Source: CAIKMD01 sp035605975 (GTDB lineage Bacteria > Pseudomonadota > Alphaproteobacteria > ATCC43930 > CGMCC-115725). Taken from it: a stretch of DNA of 64,000 nucleotides. Position numbers and translations under genes: made by a program. Shown here in pieces: positions 56,946 to 64,000 of the stretch. Under the pieces are notes generated by a model, which saw only the letters and a program-made list of their open reading frames with translations, searched no databases and was not told the DNA's origin. The stretch spans positions 1 through 64,000 of the forward strand of contig DATNGG010000070.1 of assembly GCA_035605975.1 (NCBI GenBank), written 5' to 3'. How positions within the stretch are numbered: the stretch's first letter is position 1; the number at the start of each line of letters is the position of its first letter.

Positions 56946-57757
56946 GTCGCCCTCCACAGCACCCGCTGCAAGAAGCTGCGGCGCTCGGGCCCGAGCACGC
57001 GCATCTCGATCTGTGCGCCCATCAGCCGCGACACGGCATCGGCATAGGCCTTGCCGGCGTTGGAGTTCGCGCTGAGAATGACCGGCGTGCCGACATTCGA
57101 GGCGCTCAAGACCGTCGGGCTCTCGGGGATGATGCCGAGCAGCGGAATGGACAGGATCTCGAGAACGTCGTCGACCTTCATCATGTCGCCCTTGGCGACA
57201 CGCTCGGGGTCGTAGCGCGTCAGGAGGAGATGCGACTGGACCGGCGCCTCGCCTTTCTCGGCGCGGCGCGTCTTGCTCGAAAGCAGCCCGAGGACGCGGT
57301 CGCTGTCGCGCACCGAGGAGACTTCGGGGTTGGTGACGACCACCGCCTCGTCGGCGAAATACATGGCGAGATGCGCGCCGCGCTCGATCCCCGCCGGGCT
57401 GTCGCACAGGATGTAGTCGAATTCGTTGCGCAGCTCCTCGATCACCTTCTCGACGCCCTCGCGGGTGAGCGCATCCTTGTCGCGGGTCTGCGAAGTCGGC
57501 AAGATCGACAGGTTGTCGAGCCGCCGATCCTTGATCAGGGCCTGATTGAGCTTGGCATCGCCCTGGATGACGTTGATGAAGTCGAACACCACGCGGCGCT
57601 CGCACCCCATCACCATGTCGAGATTGCGCAGGCCGACATCGAAATCGATGACGACGGTTTTCTTGCCGCGGAGCGCAAGGCCGGCGCCGAGCGCGGCGGT
57701 CGAGGTGGTCTTGCCTACCCCTCCCTTGCCCGATGTGATGACGATGATCTTGGCCAC
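56942..57757 (-). CDS. minD: Septum site-determining ATPase MinD
   Basis: A 271-aa deviant-Walker ATPase. The deviant Walker A is SGKGGVGKTT with the intermonomer lysine; FDVGLRNLDM and CDSPAGIERGA are the switch regions. The C-terminal membrane-targeting helix is RSFLQRVLWRAT. It recruits MinC to the pole and oscillates with MinE. It lies between minC (30-base gap) and minE (ATGA overlap), the standard operon order. Confidence 0.97.
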   Translation of the reverse strand: MAKIIVITSGKGGVGKTTSTAALGAGLALRGKKTVVIDFDVGLRNLDMVMGCERRVVFDFINVIQGDAKLNQALIKDRRLDNLSILPTSQTRDKDALTREGVEKVIEELRNEFDYILCDSPAGIERGAHLAMYFADEAVVVTNPEVSSVRDSDRVLGLLSSKTRRAEKGEAPVQSHLLLTRYDPERVAKGDMMKVDDVLEILSIPLLGIIPESPTVLSASNVGTPVILSANSNAGKAYADAVSRLMGAQIEMRVLGPERRSFLQRVLWRAT

Positions 57758-57787
57758 GCTGCGATCTCTCCTCTCAGCTGGTGGACA

Positions 57788-58609
57788 TTATTTCAGCGGC
57801 TCGACGCACAGCGTGCCGTTATCGAGGAACGCCTGAACGCGTCCGCGCCGCAGCGACGGATCGATGGCGTCGCTGAGCTTGTAGAGACCAGCGATCGCGA
57901 TCAGCTCCGCCTCGAGCCCCTGACAAAAAATGCGTGCGGCGTTGTCGCCATGGACCCCGGCAAGCGCGCGGCCGCGCAATGCGCCATAGACATGGATGTT
58001 GCCATGGGCGATGAGCTCGGCGCCGGGGCTGACCGAGGCGACGACGACGAGATCGCCGCGCTCGGCGAAAATCTGCTGTCCCGAGCGGACGGGCTCGGTG
58101 ACGAGCAGCGTAGCGCCCGTCAAAGGGGCGATCGGAGCCTCACGGAGCGGCGCCACTTTGTGCTCGCGCGCCTTGGCCGGCTTGGCCTCGGCTTTCGGCG
58201 TTGCCTCCCCGTTCGCCGCGGGCGCTTGGCTGCGGGTCTCGGGCAGCACGTCGGTGCCGCCGGGCAGGGTGATGAGCCCGGCGTGAAGCGCCGCCTTGTT
58301 CTGCTCGATCGTGCCGTTCTGCACGCCGATCAGGGTGACCTTGCGGTTGCGCATGTCGCGCGCGAGGCCGATGAAATCGAAGTTCGGGCCGATTTCCGCC
58401 GCCTGGTCAAGATCGAGGACAAACGGCGCGTTGGCAAAGAAATGCGGCGTCTGCGCCAGCATCGTATCGAGCGCCGCGAAGAAGGCTGCATCCGGGGCGC
58501 GCGCCATTTGCAAGACGATCGCGGTGAAGAACCTGCCTCGGACCTGGAACGGGGCGACGCTCGGGCGCTGCGCGCCCGCGCCGACCTCCACTCGTTGCGT
58601 ACTAATCAT
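57788..58609 (-). CDS. minC: Septum site-determining protein MinC
   Basis: A 273-aa FtsZ assembly inhibitor. The N-terminal FtsZ-binding domain (about 20-115) has FVLDLDQAAEIGPNFDF. An Ala/Lys/Pro-rich linker follows (130-160). The C-terminal beta-helix domain, which binds MinD, has SVSPGAELIAHGNIHVYGALRGRALAG with the conserved ARIFCQGLEAELIAIAG. It is first in minCDE. The ribosome site is weak. Confidence 0.95.
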   Translation of the reverse strand: MISTQRVEVGAGAQRPSVAPFQVRGRFFTAIVLQMARAPDAAFFAALDTMLAQTPHFFANAPFVLDLDQAAEIGPNFDFIGLARDMRNRKVTLIGVQNGTIEQNKAALHAGLITLPGGTDVLPETRSQAPAANGEATPKAEAKPAKAREHKVAPLREAPIAPLTGATLLVTEPVRSGQQIFAERGDLVVVASVSPGAELIAHGNIHVYGALRGRALAGVHGDNAARIFCQGLEAELIAIAGLYKLSDAIDPSLRRGRVQAFLDNGTLCVEPLK

Positions 58610-58879
58610 GCTTCACACTGGGCGTCTGCACGTTACAAATATACGGGTTCCTGTTTATGCGAAGTCGCACCGAGGATGCTATGGGCTTGTTGGATGGCCA
58701 TGTGGCATTTCTGTGGCGGGCTCGGAATCACCCGCAAATTCTAGGAAAGCGGCGGAAATATGCGCCGTCGTCGGAGGCGACTCGGGACCTGCGGCGCTTA
58801 TGCGCTGCCTGCCTCACGCCGCCCGATGCGGATTGCGGGTGCGCACGGCCCGCGGCGCGGCGATTCGCGCCCGCAGGCC

Positions 58880-59208
58880 GTTTTCTCCGAATTGGCGTTG
58901 CTTTGCCCGACGGCAGGCGACGTGCACGACATGGCAAAGATCGAGAGCGGGCATTTCGATTTGCGCGAGGAAGAAACGGTCGTCGCCGACATGCTTGCGT
59001 CCTGCCTGCCGCGCAGCCGCGTGCCGGCAACGTGTCGCTTTCAGCGCGGCTCACCCAAGATCGCGCCGTTGAAATTCGCATCGCCGATACCGGCATCGGC
59101 ATGAAGCCCGACGAGATTCAACTGGTGCTGGAGCCGTTCCGCCAAATCGAGAACACCTTCAACTGCCAATATAACGGCACCGGGCTTGGGCTTCCGCTCA
59201 CCGGTTTG
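58880..59208 (+). pseudogene. Decayed sensor histidine kinase fragment
   Basis: Two pieces of a PAS/HisKA-type kinase lie in different frames. In one frame, around 58914-59008, DVHDMAKIESGHFDLREEE is the helix after the phospho-histidine region. In another, around 59028-59202, are NVSLSARLTQDRAVEIRIA, then the G1 box DTGIGM, the F box FRQIEN and the G2 box GTGLGLPL of the ATPase domain. The N box and roughly 40-50 residues between are missing, and nothing recognisable follows the G2 box. There is no start, no His box and no partner regulator. The remaining DNA between minC and the MaoC-like gene (58610-59324) shows no other gene. Confidence 0.8.
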
Positions 59209-59324
59209 CGTGCGGCTACCACCGGAGTGGGCGCTCCGGCTTGCCGCAGCAGAGGACCGACGGCCCCCCTCGCGAAGTCTTCGGCGGCGGCGTAAGCGGG
59301 TTTTTGCTGAGTCTGCGTTACGCT

Positions 59325-60182
59325 CTAAGACGCTGGCGCAAGCGCGACCTCGCCGTGAAGGCAGGGTGCGCCGGCTTGGTCGAGCACCCAGACCGCGGCT
59401 GATTTGCCGTCGGCGGCGGGCGCGCCGCAAAGCGTGACCGGGCCGGTGTCGTAAACCACCTGGCGATTGACGCGGCGGATCGAAGCGATCTTGCGGCCGG
59501 GCATCTCGGTTCGCGTGAGCTCGAGCAACAATTGCCCCAAGAGCGAGGATTGGACGATAAGGCCGGGCGCGCCCTCCTCTTCCATTACGTATTTGCGGTC
59601 GTAATGGATGCGGTGGCTGTTGAAGCGCAGCGCCGAATAGCGGAAGAGCAGCACCGGCGAAGGATCGAGCGTGCGCCGCCACGCCGGCGCCGGCAGCGCG
59701 GGCGCTGCGGCGGCGGCCGGCCCGCGCTGATCGAAATAAACGAATTCGCGCTCCTCGACGATCGCGAGCCCGCGCGGGCCGGTTGTCTCGCTGCGCTGGA
59801 CCATGCGCAGCACCGGCGCCTCGGCGCTTCCCGCGACCGCGACATCCTTGACCTTGGTGACGCGCTTCAACTCGTCGCCGATCCTCACATCGCCCGGGAA
59901 CTCGGTGTAGTCGCCGCCGATACGGACAATCCTGAACGGCACGCTCGGCAGCCACGCGCTTTTGAGGGCCTGACCGTCGGGCCGCATATTGTCGGGCCGA
60001 TGCAGCGCGCCGAAATAGAGATCGGCCCAGCCCGGCGGCAGGACGTCGCCCGGCTTCGAGGCCGGATTGGCGATGCCGAAGGTGGCGGCAAGCCGCGCCG
60101 CGGGGCCGGCGGTGACGATCTCGCTTGCGATGGGGCTCGACGCGCCGACCGCGTTTTTGAGCGCCGTCAGATCATGGCTCAT
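59325..60182 (-). CDS. MaoC/HTD2-like acyl-CoA dehydratase (mesaconyl-CoA hydratase type)
   Basis: A 285-aa double hot-dog protein. The N-terminal FAS1-like dehydratase domain has LPPGWADLYFGALHRPDNM and FRIVRIGGDYTEFPGDVRIGDEL. The C-terminal part has the hydratase core YSALRFNSHRIHYDRKY with the catalytic histidine. Relatives include mesaconyl-C4-CoA and 3-methylfumaryl-CoA hydratases. The ATG overlaps the stop of the Mo-hydroxylase large-subunit gene as ATGA. The link suggests a hydroxylated CoA ester or acid is passed between them, but the substrate is unknown. Confidence 0.85.
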   Translation of the reverse strand: MSHDLTALKNAVGASSPIASEIVTAGPAARLAATFGIANPASKPGDVLPPGWADLYFGALHRPDNMRPDGQALKSAWLPSVPFRIVRIGGDYTEFPGDVRIGDELKRVTKVKDVAVAGSAEAPVLRMVQRSETTGPRGLAIVEEREFVYFDQRGPAAAAAPALPAPAWRRTLDPSPVLLFRYSALRFNSHRIHYDRKYVMEEEGAPGLIVQSSLLGQLLLELTRTEMPGRKIASIRRVNRQVVYDTGPVTLCGAPAADGKSAAVWVLDQAGAPCLHGEVALAPAS

Positions 60183-62509
60183 CGTGCCCTCCTCGCTTCA
60201 TCGATCGCATGCCAGACGCGCTCGGGCGTCGCCGGCATGTCGATATGCGTGATGCCCAAAGGCGCCAGCGCATCGACCACCGCGTTCATGATCGCGGCAA
60301 GCGCGCCGACATTCCCCGCCTCGCCTGCGCCCTTGACGCCCAGCGGATTGGTCTTGGTCGGCACCGGATTCTCCTCGGTCTCGAAGGAGCACATATCGTC
60401 GGCGCGCGGCATGCCGTAATCCTGGAACGAGCCGGTCAGAACCTGTCCGGTTTTCGTATCGAAGACGAGGCGCTCGCTGAAGCACTGGCCGATGCCCTGA
60501 CCGACCCCGCCATGGATCTGCCCCTCGAGAGTCAGCTGGTTGATGACCGTGCCGACATCGTCGACGACGCAATAGCGCAGCACCTTGGTTTGTCCGGTCT
60601 CGGGATCGATCTCGACCTCGCAGACATGGCAACCATTGGGAAAGTTCGGGATCTCGGGATGGAAGCTCGAGGTCTCGTAGAGCCCGGTCTCGATGCCCTT
60701 GGGCAAGCGCGCGGCCACATAGGCGGCCTGTGCGACGTCTTTCCATGCGACGGATTTGTCGGTGCCCGCGACGCGGAACAGCCCGGCCGCGAACTCGACA
60801 TCGCCGTCCGACACTTCCATCATATGCGCGGCGATCTTCTTCGCTTTGGCGATGACCTTATCCGCGGCGAGGGTCGCGGCGCTGCCGCCCAACACGGCGG
60901 TGCGCGAGGCATAAGTGCCGCCGCCATCGGGCGCCATGTCGGTGTCGCACATCTGCACGCGGATATCGTCGCTATCGATGCCGAGCTTCTCGCTCAGAAT
61001 GATCTTGTACATCGTGTCATGGCCTTGGCCATGCGAGATCGAGCCCGGGATGACGGTGACCGTGCCGCCGGGATCGAATTTCACCATCACCGTCTCGCCG
61101 AAGCTCTGCGCGGTCTGCTCGATGATGTTGGCGAAGCCGATGCCGCGGAGCTTGCCGCGCGCCTTGGCCTCGGCGCGGCGGCGCTCGAAATCGGCATAGC
61201 CCGCCATCTCGAGCGCGCGGTCGAGATTCTTCTCGAACTCGCCGCTGTCGAGGGTGAAGACGAGCCCGGTCTTGAACGGCATCGCGCTCGCCGGGACCGT
61301 GTTGCGCCGGCGCAGCGCGACGCGGTCGATGCCCATCTCGCGCGCCGCATTGTCGATGAGGCGCTCGGAAATATAAGAGGCCTCGGGCCGGCCCGAGCCG
61401 CGGAACGGGCCAATGCTCGTCGTGTTGGTAAAGACCGCCGAGACCTCGGCGTAGATCGCCGGCGTCGTATAGGTGCCGGCAAGCCCGCCCAAATGCGCTG
61501 TCGGCGAGATCACGCCGCCGGGCGCCATATAGGCGCCGATATTCGAAATCTGCTTGACGCGCATCGCCAGGAACTTGCCGTCCTTGTCGAGGGCGAGCTC
61601 GCCCTCGGCGATGTGATCACGGTCGTGATCGTCGGACAGCATCCCCTCGCTGCGCTCGCTGATCCATTTGACGGGGCGGCGGAGCTTTTTCGCCGCCCAG
61701 AGCGCGAGCTGATATTCGGGGAAATGGCTGCCCTTCATGCCGAAGCTGCCGCCGACATCGCCGGCGACGATCCGGAATTGCGTCTCGTGCTTGTGGAAGA
61801 CCTTGGCCGCCAGGTCGGCGCGCGTCAGATGCGGACGCTGCGTGCCGACATAGAGCGTCCAGCGGTCGAGCCGGTCATCGTAATCGGCAAGGCAGCCGCG
61901 CGGCTCCATCGTCGCGGCGGTGATGCGGTTGAAGGCGAGCCTCAACCGCGTGACGTGATGCGCCTTGGCGAAACCAGCATCGACCGCCGCCTTGTCGCCG
62001 AGCGTGTAGAAGAAGGATTCATTGTCGGGACAGGACGGCCACAAGGTCGGTGCGTTCTCCGCCCGCGCCGCCTCGCCGGCGGTGAGCGCCGGAAGCGGCT
62101 CGTATTCGACCTCGATACGCTCCGCCGCGTCCTTCGCGAGATCGATGGTCTCGGCGACGACGAAGGCAACCGGGTCGCCGACGAGCATGGCGCGGTCCTG
62201 CGCGAGCGAGGGCCGCGGCGGGATATACATGGGCGAGCCGTCGCGGCGCTTTCGCGGCATCACCGGCCCCATCGAGCCGAATTTCTCCGCCGCCCAGTCG
62301 GCGCCGGTCAGCACCGCGAGAACGCCCGGCATTTGCTGCGCCGCGCGCGTATCGATCCCGCGGATCGCCGCATGGGCGTGCGGCGAGCGCAAAACGAAGG
62401 CGTGGCATTGGCGCGGCAGGATGAAATCGTCCGTATAGCGGCCACGCCCCGTCAACAGCCGCGGATCCTCGGTGCGCGGCACCGATTGGCCCAGCGCGAA
62501 TTGTCCCAT
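60179..62509 (-). CDS. Mo-hydroxylase molybdopterin-binding large subunit (CoxL-like)
   Basis: A 776-aa molybdenum-cofactor subunit of the xanthine dehydrogenase/aldehyde oxidase family. VGDPVAFVVAET, GDVGGSFGMKG, SIGPFRGSGRPEASY, SHGQGHDTMYKIILSEKLG and the catalytic glutamate in GVKGAGEAGNVG are all present. The loop before the active-site arginine is of the form II type (GPFRGSGRPE), not the CO-dehydrogenase form, so CO is not the substrate. It has no medium or small subunit gene beside it. Those at 46485-47863 are the likely partners, 12 kb away on the other strand. It is co-translated with the MaoC-like gene. Confidence 0.9.
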   Translation of the reverse strand: MGQFALGQSVPRTEDPRLLTGRGRYTDDFILPRQCHAFVLRSPHAHAAIRGIDTRAAQQMPGVLAVLTGADWAAEKFGSMGPVMPRKRRDGSPMYIPPRPSLAQDRAMLVGDPVAFVVAETIDLAKDAAERIEVEYEPLPALTAGEAARAENAPTLWPSCPDNESFFYTLGDKAAVDAGFAKAHHVTRLRLAFNRITAATMEPRGCLADYDDRLDRWTLYVGTQRPHLTRADLAAKVFHKHETQFRIVAGDVGGSFGMKGSHFPEYQLALWAAKKLRRPVKWISERSEGMLSDDHDRDHIAEGELALDKDGKFLAMRVKQISNIGAYMAPGGVISPTAHLGGLAGTYTTPAIYAEVSAVFTNTTSIGPFRGSGRPEASYISERLIDNAAREMGIDRVALRRRNTVPASAMPFKTGLVFTLDSGEFEKNLDRALEMAGYADFERRRAEAKARGKLRGIGFANIIEQTAQSFGETVMVKFDPGGTVTVIPGSISHGQGHDTMYKIILSEKLGIDSDDIRVQMCDTDMAPDGGGTYASRTAVLGGSAATLAADKVIAKAKKIAAHMMEVSDGDVEFAAGLFRVAGTDKSVAWKDVAQAAYVAARLPKGIETGLYETSSFHPEIPNFPNGCHVCEVEIDPETGQTKVLRYCVVDDVGTVINQLTLEGQIHGGVGQGIGQCFSERLVFDTKTGQVLTGSFQDYGMPRADDMCSFETEENPVPTKTNPLGVKGAGEAGNVGALAAIMNAVVDALAPLGITHIDMPATPERVWHAIDEARRAR

Positions 62510-62546
62510 GCCCTATCTCCCTTTTCCAGACGCGCTGCGCCGCGCG

Positions 62547-63416
62547 TCAGGCGCGTGCTTGCTTTTTCTCGAGAATGCGCTTGTGCAGGTTGCGCACGAT
62601 GAGGCCGGTCAAGCGCTCGTCATGCATGAAGAGATTCTGCCCCATCGGATAGGGATCCTGCTTCTTCACCTCGATCGGCTCCTTGAGTGCGTCCTCGGCG
62701 CTGAGGCCCCGATCGACGAAGCGCTCGACGAGGCCGATCCAGTTCTCGACGATCTGCGCCTGCTCCTTGATATAGGCCTTGGAGCACGGATCGCCGTGGC
62801 CCGGCACGATCACCTCGACATCGAGCGCCTCGATCGCCCTGAGCGCCGCGAGCCATTCCCAGGGATCGCATTCCTGGAGCCAGGTGCGGCATTTGTAAAA
62901 AATATTGTCGCCGGTGAAGACGACGCCTTCCTGCGGCACGTAGATCGAGGTCTGCGGCGCGGTATGGCCCGGATGGTGGACGATCTCGAAACGGTGATCG
63001 CCGAGCTCGAGGGTGAGCTTCTCGGTGAAGGTGAGCTTCGGCGCGTTGGGGTCCTGATAGTCGGGATGACCCATCAGCCAGACGCTGTCGGGATCGGCCT
63101 GCTTCATCCGCTCGCGCTTTTCCTCGAGCGTGCCCGACTGGTTGAGATAGCGCTCAAAATTCTCCTTGAGCTTCACCTGCCCGACCACGGTCACGCCCGG
63201 GAAATAGGCATTGCCGGCGATGTGATCGCCATGCGGCTCGGTGTTGACGAGATAGCGGATCGGCGCCTTTTCCTCCATGCGCTCGCGCCAGCGCACCGCA
63301 TCGATCGGCTGCTGCGGCGAATCGATCATCACATAGCCGTCGGAGGTTTCGATGAAGCTCGGATTGCAACCGCGGAAATAGATCTCGGTAAAGCTGTTCT
63401 TGCCCACTCGGCGCAT
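62547..63416 (-). CDS. MBL-fold metallohydrolase with variant metal motif
   Basis: A 289-aa metallo-beta-lactamase-fold hydrolase. The usual H-x-H-x-D-H motif reads E60-P-H62-G-D64-H65, so the first metal histidine is Glu. The later ligands are present: HHPGHTAPQT, FTGDNIFYK and VPGHGDP. The C-terminal 80 residues are helical and charged. The ATG at 63414-63416 follows CGGGAGGAGGCCGC. It lies 37 bases upstream of the large-subunit gene on the same strand, making a three-gene operon (MBL, Mo-hydroxylase large subunit, MaoC-like). A lactone or thioester substrate is plausible. Confidence 0.86.
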   Translation of the reverse strand: MRRVGKNSFTEIYFRGCNPSFIETSDGYVMIDSPQQPIDAVRWRERMEEKAPIRYLVNTEPHGDHIAGNAYFPGVTVVGQVKLKENFERYLNQSGTLEEKRERMKQADPDSVWLMGHPDYQDPNAPKLTFTEKLTLELGDHRFEIVHHPGHTAPQTSIYVPQEGVVFTGDNIFYKCRTWLQECDPWEWLAALRAIEALDVEVIVPGHGDPCSKAYIKEQAQIVENWIGLVERFVDRGLSAEDALKEPIEVKKQDPYPMGQNLFMHDERLTGLIVRNLHKRILEKKQARA

Positions 63417-63703
63417 GCGGCCTCCTCCCGATGATTTTCGCTCTTCTCGGCGCGGCCATCTTCGGCGATTCGCGCCCGGCGCACAAGAGCGGCGCCCGAG
63501 ACACGGGGGGCCAGCGCCTCTTGCCGCGCCGTGCCCCTCGAACCATGTCTTTGGATAAAGCGTTGCGACGGCGGCGCGGCGGGACGCAAAAGGCGCCTGC
63601 GACGGCTCATTGAGCCAGATCAAACCACCGTCGCGACAGAAGGCTTAGGGTTCCTTGCGTGCGAATTTGCTTTGGCGAAACCCCAAGAGAGGAGGAGTCT
63701 GCA

Positions 63704-64000
63704 ATGGCAACCACCAGCCCGATCGACGTGAAAAAGAGCGCCCCGGCCCGGAGCGGCGTTCCCGATCTATGGGGCGCGTTCCGCAGCGACATGGACCGCT
63801 TGTTCGACCGCTTCGGCAGCGGCTTCGGCTTCCCGTCCTGGCCGCGCGGAATGTTCGAGCCCTCGGAAACCGTTTCGGTGCCGGCGGTCGATCTGGCGGA
63901 AACGGACAAGGCCTATACCGTGACCGCCGAACTGCCGGGGATGGACGAGAAGGATATCGACGTCTCGATCAACGGCGACATGCTGGTGATCAAGGGCGAG
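63704..64000 (+). CDS. Small heat-shock protein (Hsp20/alpha-crystallin), 3' end outside window
   Basis: The first 99 codons. The N-terminal arm has DLWGAFRSDMDRLFDRFGSGFG. The alpha-crystallin domain begins PAVDLAETDKAYTVTAELPGM and continues DIDVSINGDMLVIKGE to the edge. The ATG follows AGAGAGGAGGAGTCTGCA, a very strong ribosome site. The 287-base gap to the divergent MBL gene shows no other gene and no clear sigma-32 promoter. It is an ATP-independent holdase chaperone. Confidence 0.92.
   Translation, partial: MATTSPIDVKKSAPARSGVPDLWGAFRSDMDRLFDRFGSGFGFPSWPRGMFEPSETVSVPAVDLAETDKAYTVTAELPGMDEKDIDVSINGDMLVIKGE

Noticed and set aside
60179..62509. Carbon monoxide dehydrogenase large subunit.
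   Set aside because: The active-site loop is GPFRGSGRPE (form II type), not the CO-oxidising form, and the small and medium subunit genes are not adjacent.
63654..63684. Sigma-32-like promoter (CTTGCGT ... CCCC) before the Hsp20 gene.
   Set aside because: The gap between the two parts is several bases too long for the heat-shock consensus and the -35 lacks the AAA.

Overview
The window is high-GC chromosomal DNA, dense with genes on both strands. Gene content and codon style point to an alphaproteobacterium, probably of the Hyphomicrobiales/Rhodospirillales kind. Supporting signs are a minCDE operon, CaiB-type CoA transferases, many NitT/TauT- and TAXI-type solute-binding proteins, Mo-hydroxylase subunits and an FNR/FixK-like box. 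I see no rRNA, tRNA, CRISPR array, transposase or integrase. One visibly A/T-richer patch (about 42.6-43.7 kb) looks foreign.

Layout. 0-4.3 kb: two cupins, an HpcH/HpaI aldolase divergent from a LigJ-like 4-oxalomesaconate hydratase, and a secreted ABC binding protein. 4.4-8 kb: a universal stress protein behind an FNR-like promoter, then an APH/P-loop kinase fusion flanked by two related small membrane proteins. 8-13 kb: a tight minus-strand operon (CoA transferase, MetE-like protein, 2-hydroxyacid dehydrogenase, Fe-alcohol dehydrogenase, cupin). 13.2-17.1 kb: an orphan SsuB/TauB-type ATPase, a hydroxycinnamoyl-CoA hydratase/lyase and an acyl-CoA dehydrogenase pair. 17.2-23.5 kb: six tandem paralogous periplasmic binding proteins of about 340 aa each, with no permease or ATPase, divergent from a ThDP enzyme across a repeat/palindrome. 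25.5-31 kb: a fumarylacetoacetase-like hydrolase, an aberrant M24 peptidase and a ferBA-like pair (CoA ligase plus hydratase/lyase). 31-41.8 kb: two more binding proteins, alpha/beta hydrolases, tandem acyl-CoA dehydrogenases, a CoA transferase, SDRs, a MarR regulator and an ACMSD-like amidohydrolase. 41.9-43.7 kb: an Imm52-like immunity gene and an A/T-rich membrane protein gene. 43.8-56.6 kb: a binding protein divergent from a long plus-strand cluster (two SsuC permeases, Mo-hydroxylase FAD and 2Fe-2S subunits, carboxymuconolactone decarboxylase-like protein, NicX-like ring-cleavage dioxygenase, a complete OsmFYVW-type ABC transporter, an unknown protein and two luciferase-like monooxygenases). 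56.6-58.6 kb: minCDE. 58.9-59.2 kb: a decayed histidine kinase. 59.3-63.4 kb: a MaoC-like dehydratase co-translated with the Mo-hydroxylase large subunit, then an MBL-fold hydrolase. The window ends inside an Hsp20 gene.

Together this is a catabolic region for small aromatic and probably N-heteroaromatic acids. Binding proteins capture substrates, CoA ligases and transferases activate them, hydratase/lyases and acyl-CoA dehydrogenases shorten side chains, and ring-cleavage products pass through hydratase, aldolase and FAH-type steps. The most unusual feature is the excess of solute receptors over transporter cores: six in one array and at least four elsewhere, against one orphan NitT/TauT-type ATPase and one orphan permease pair 31 kb apart.
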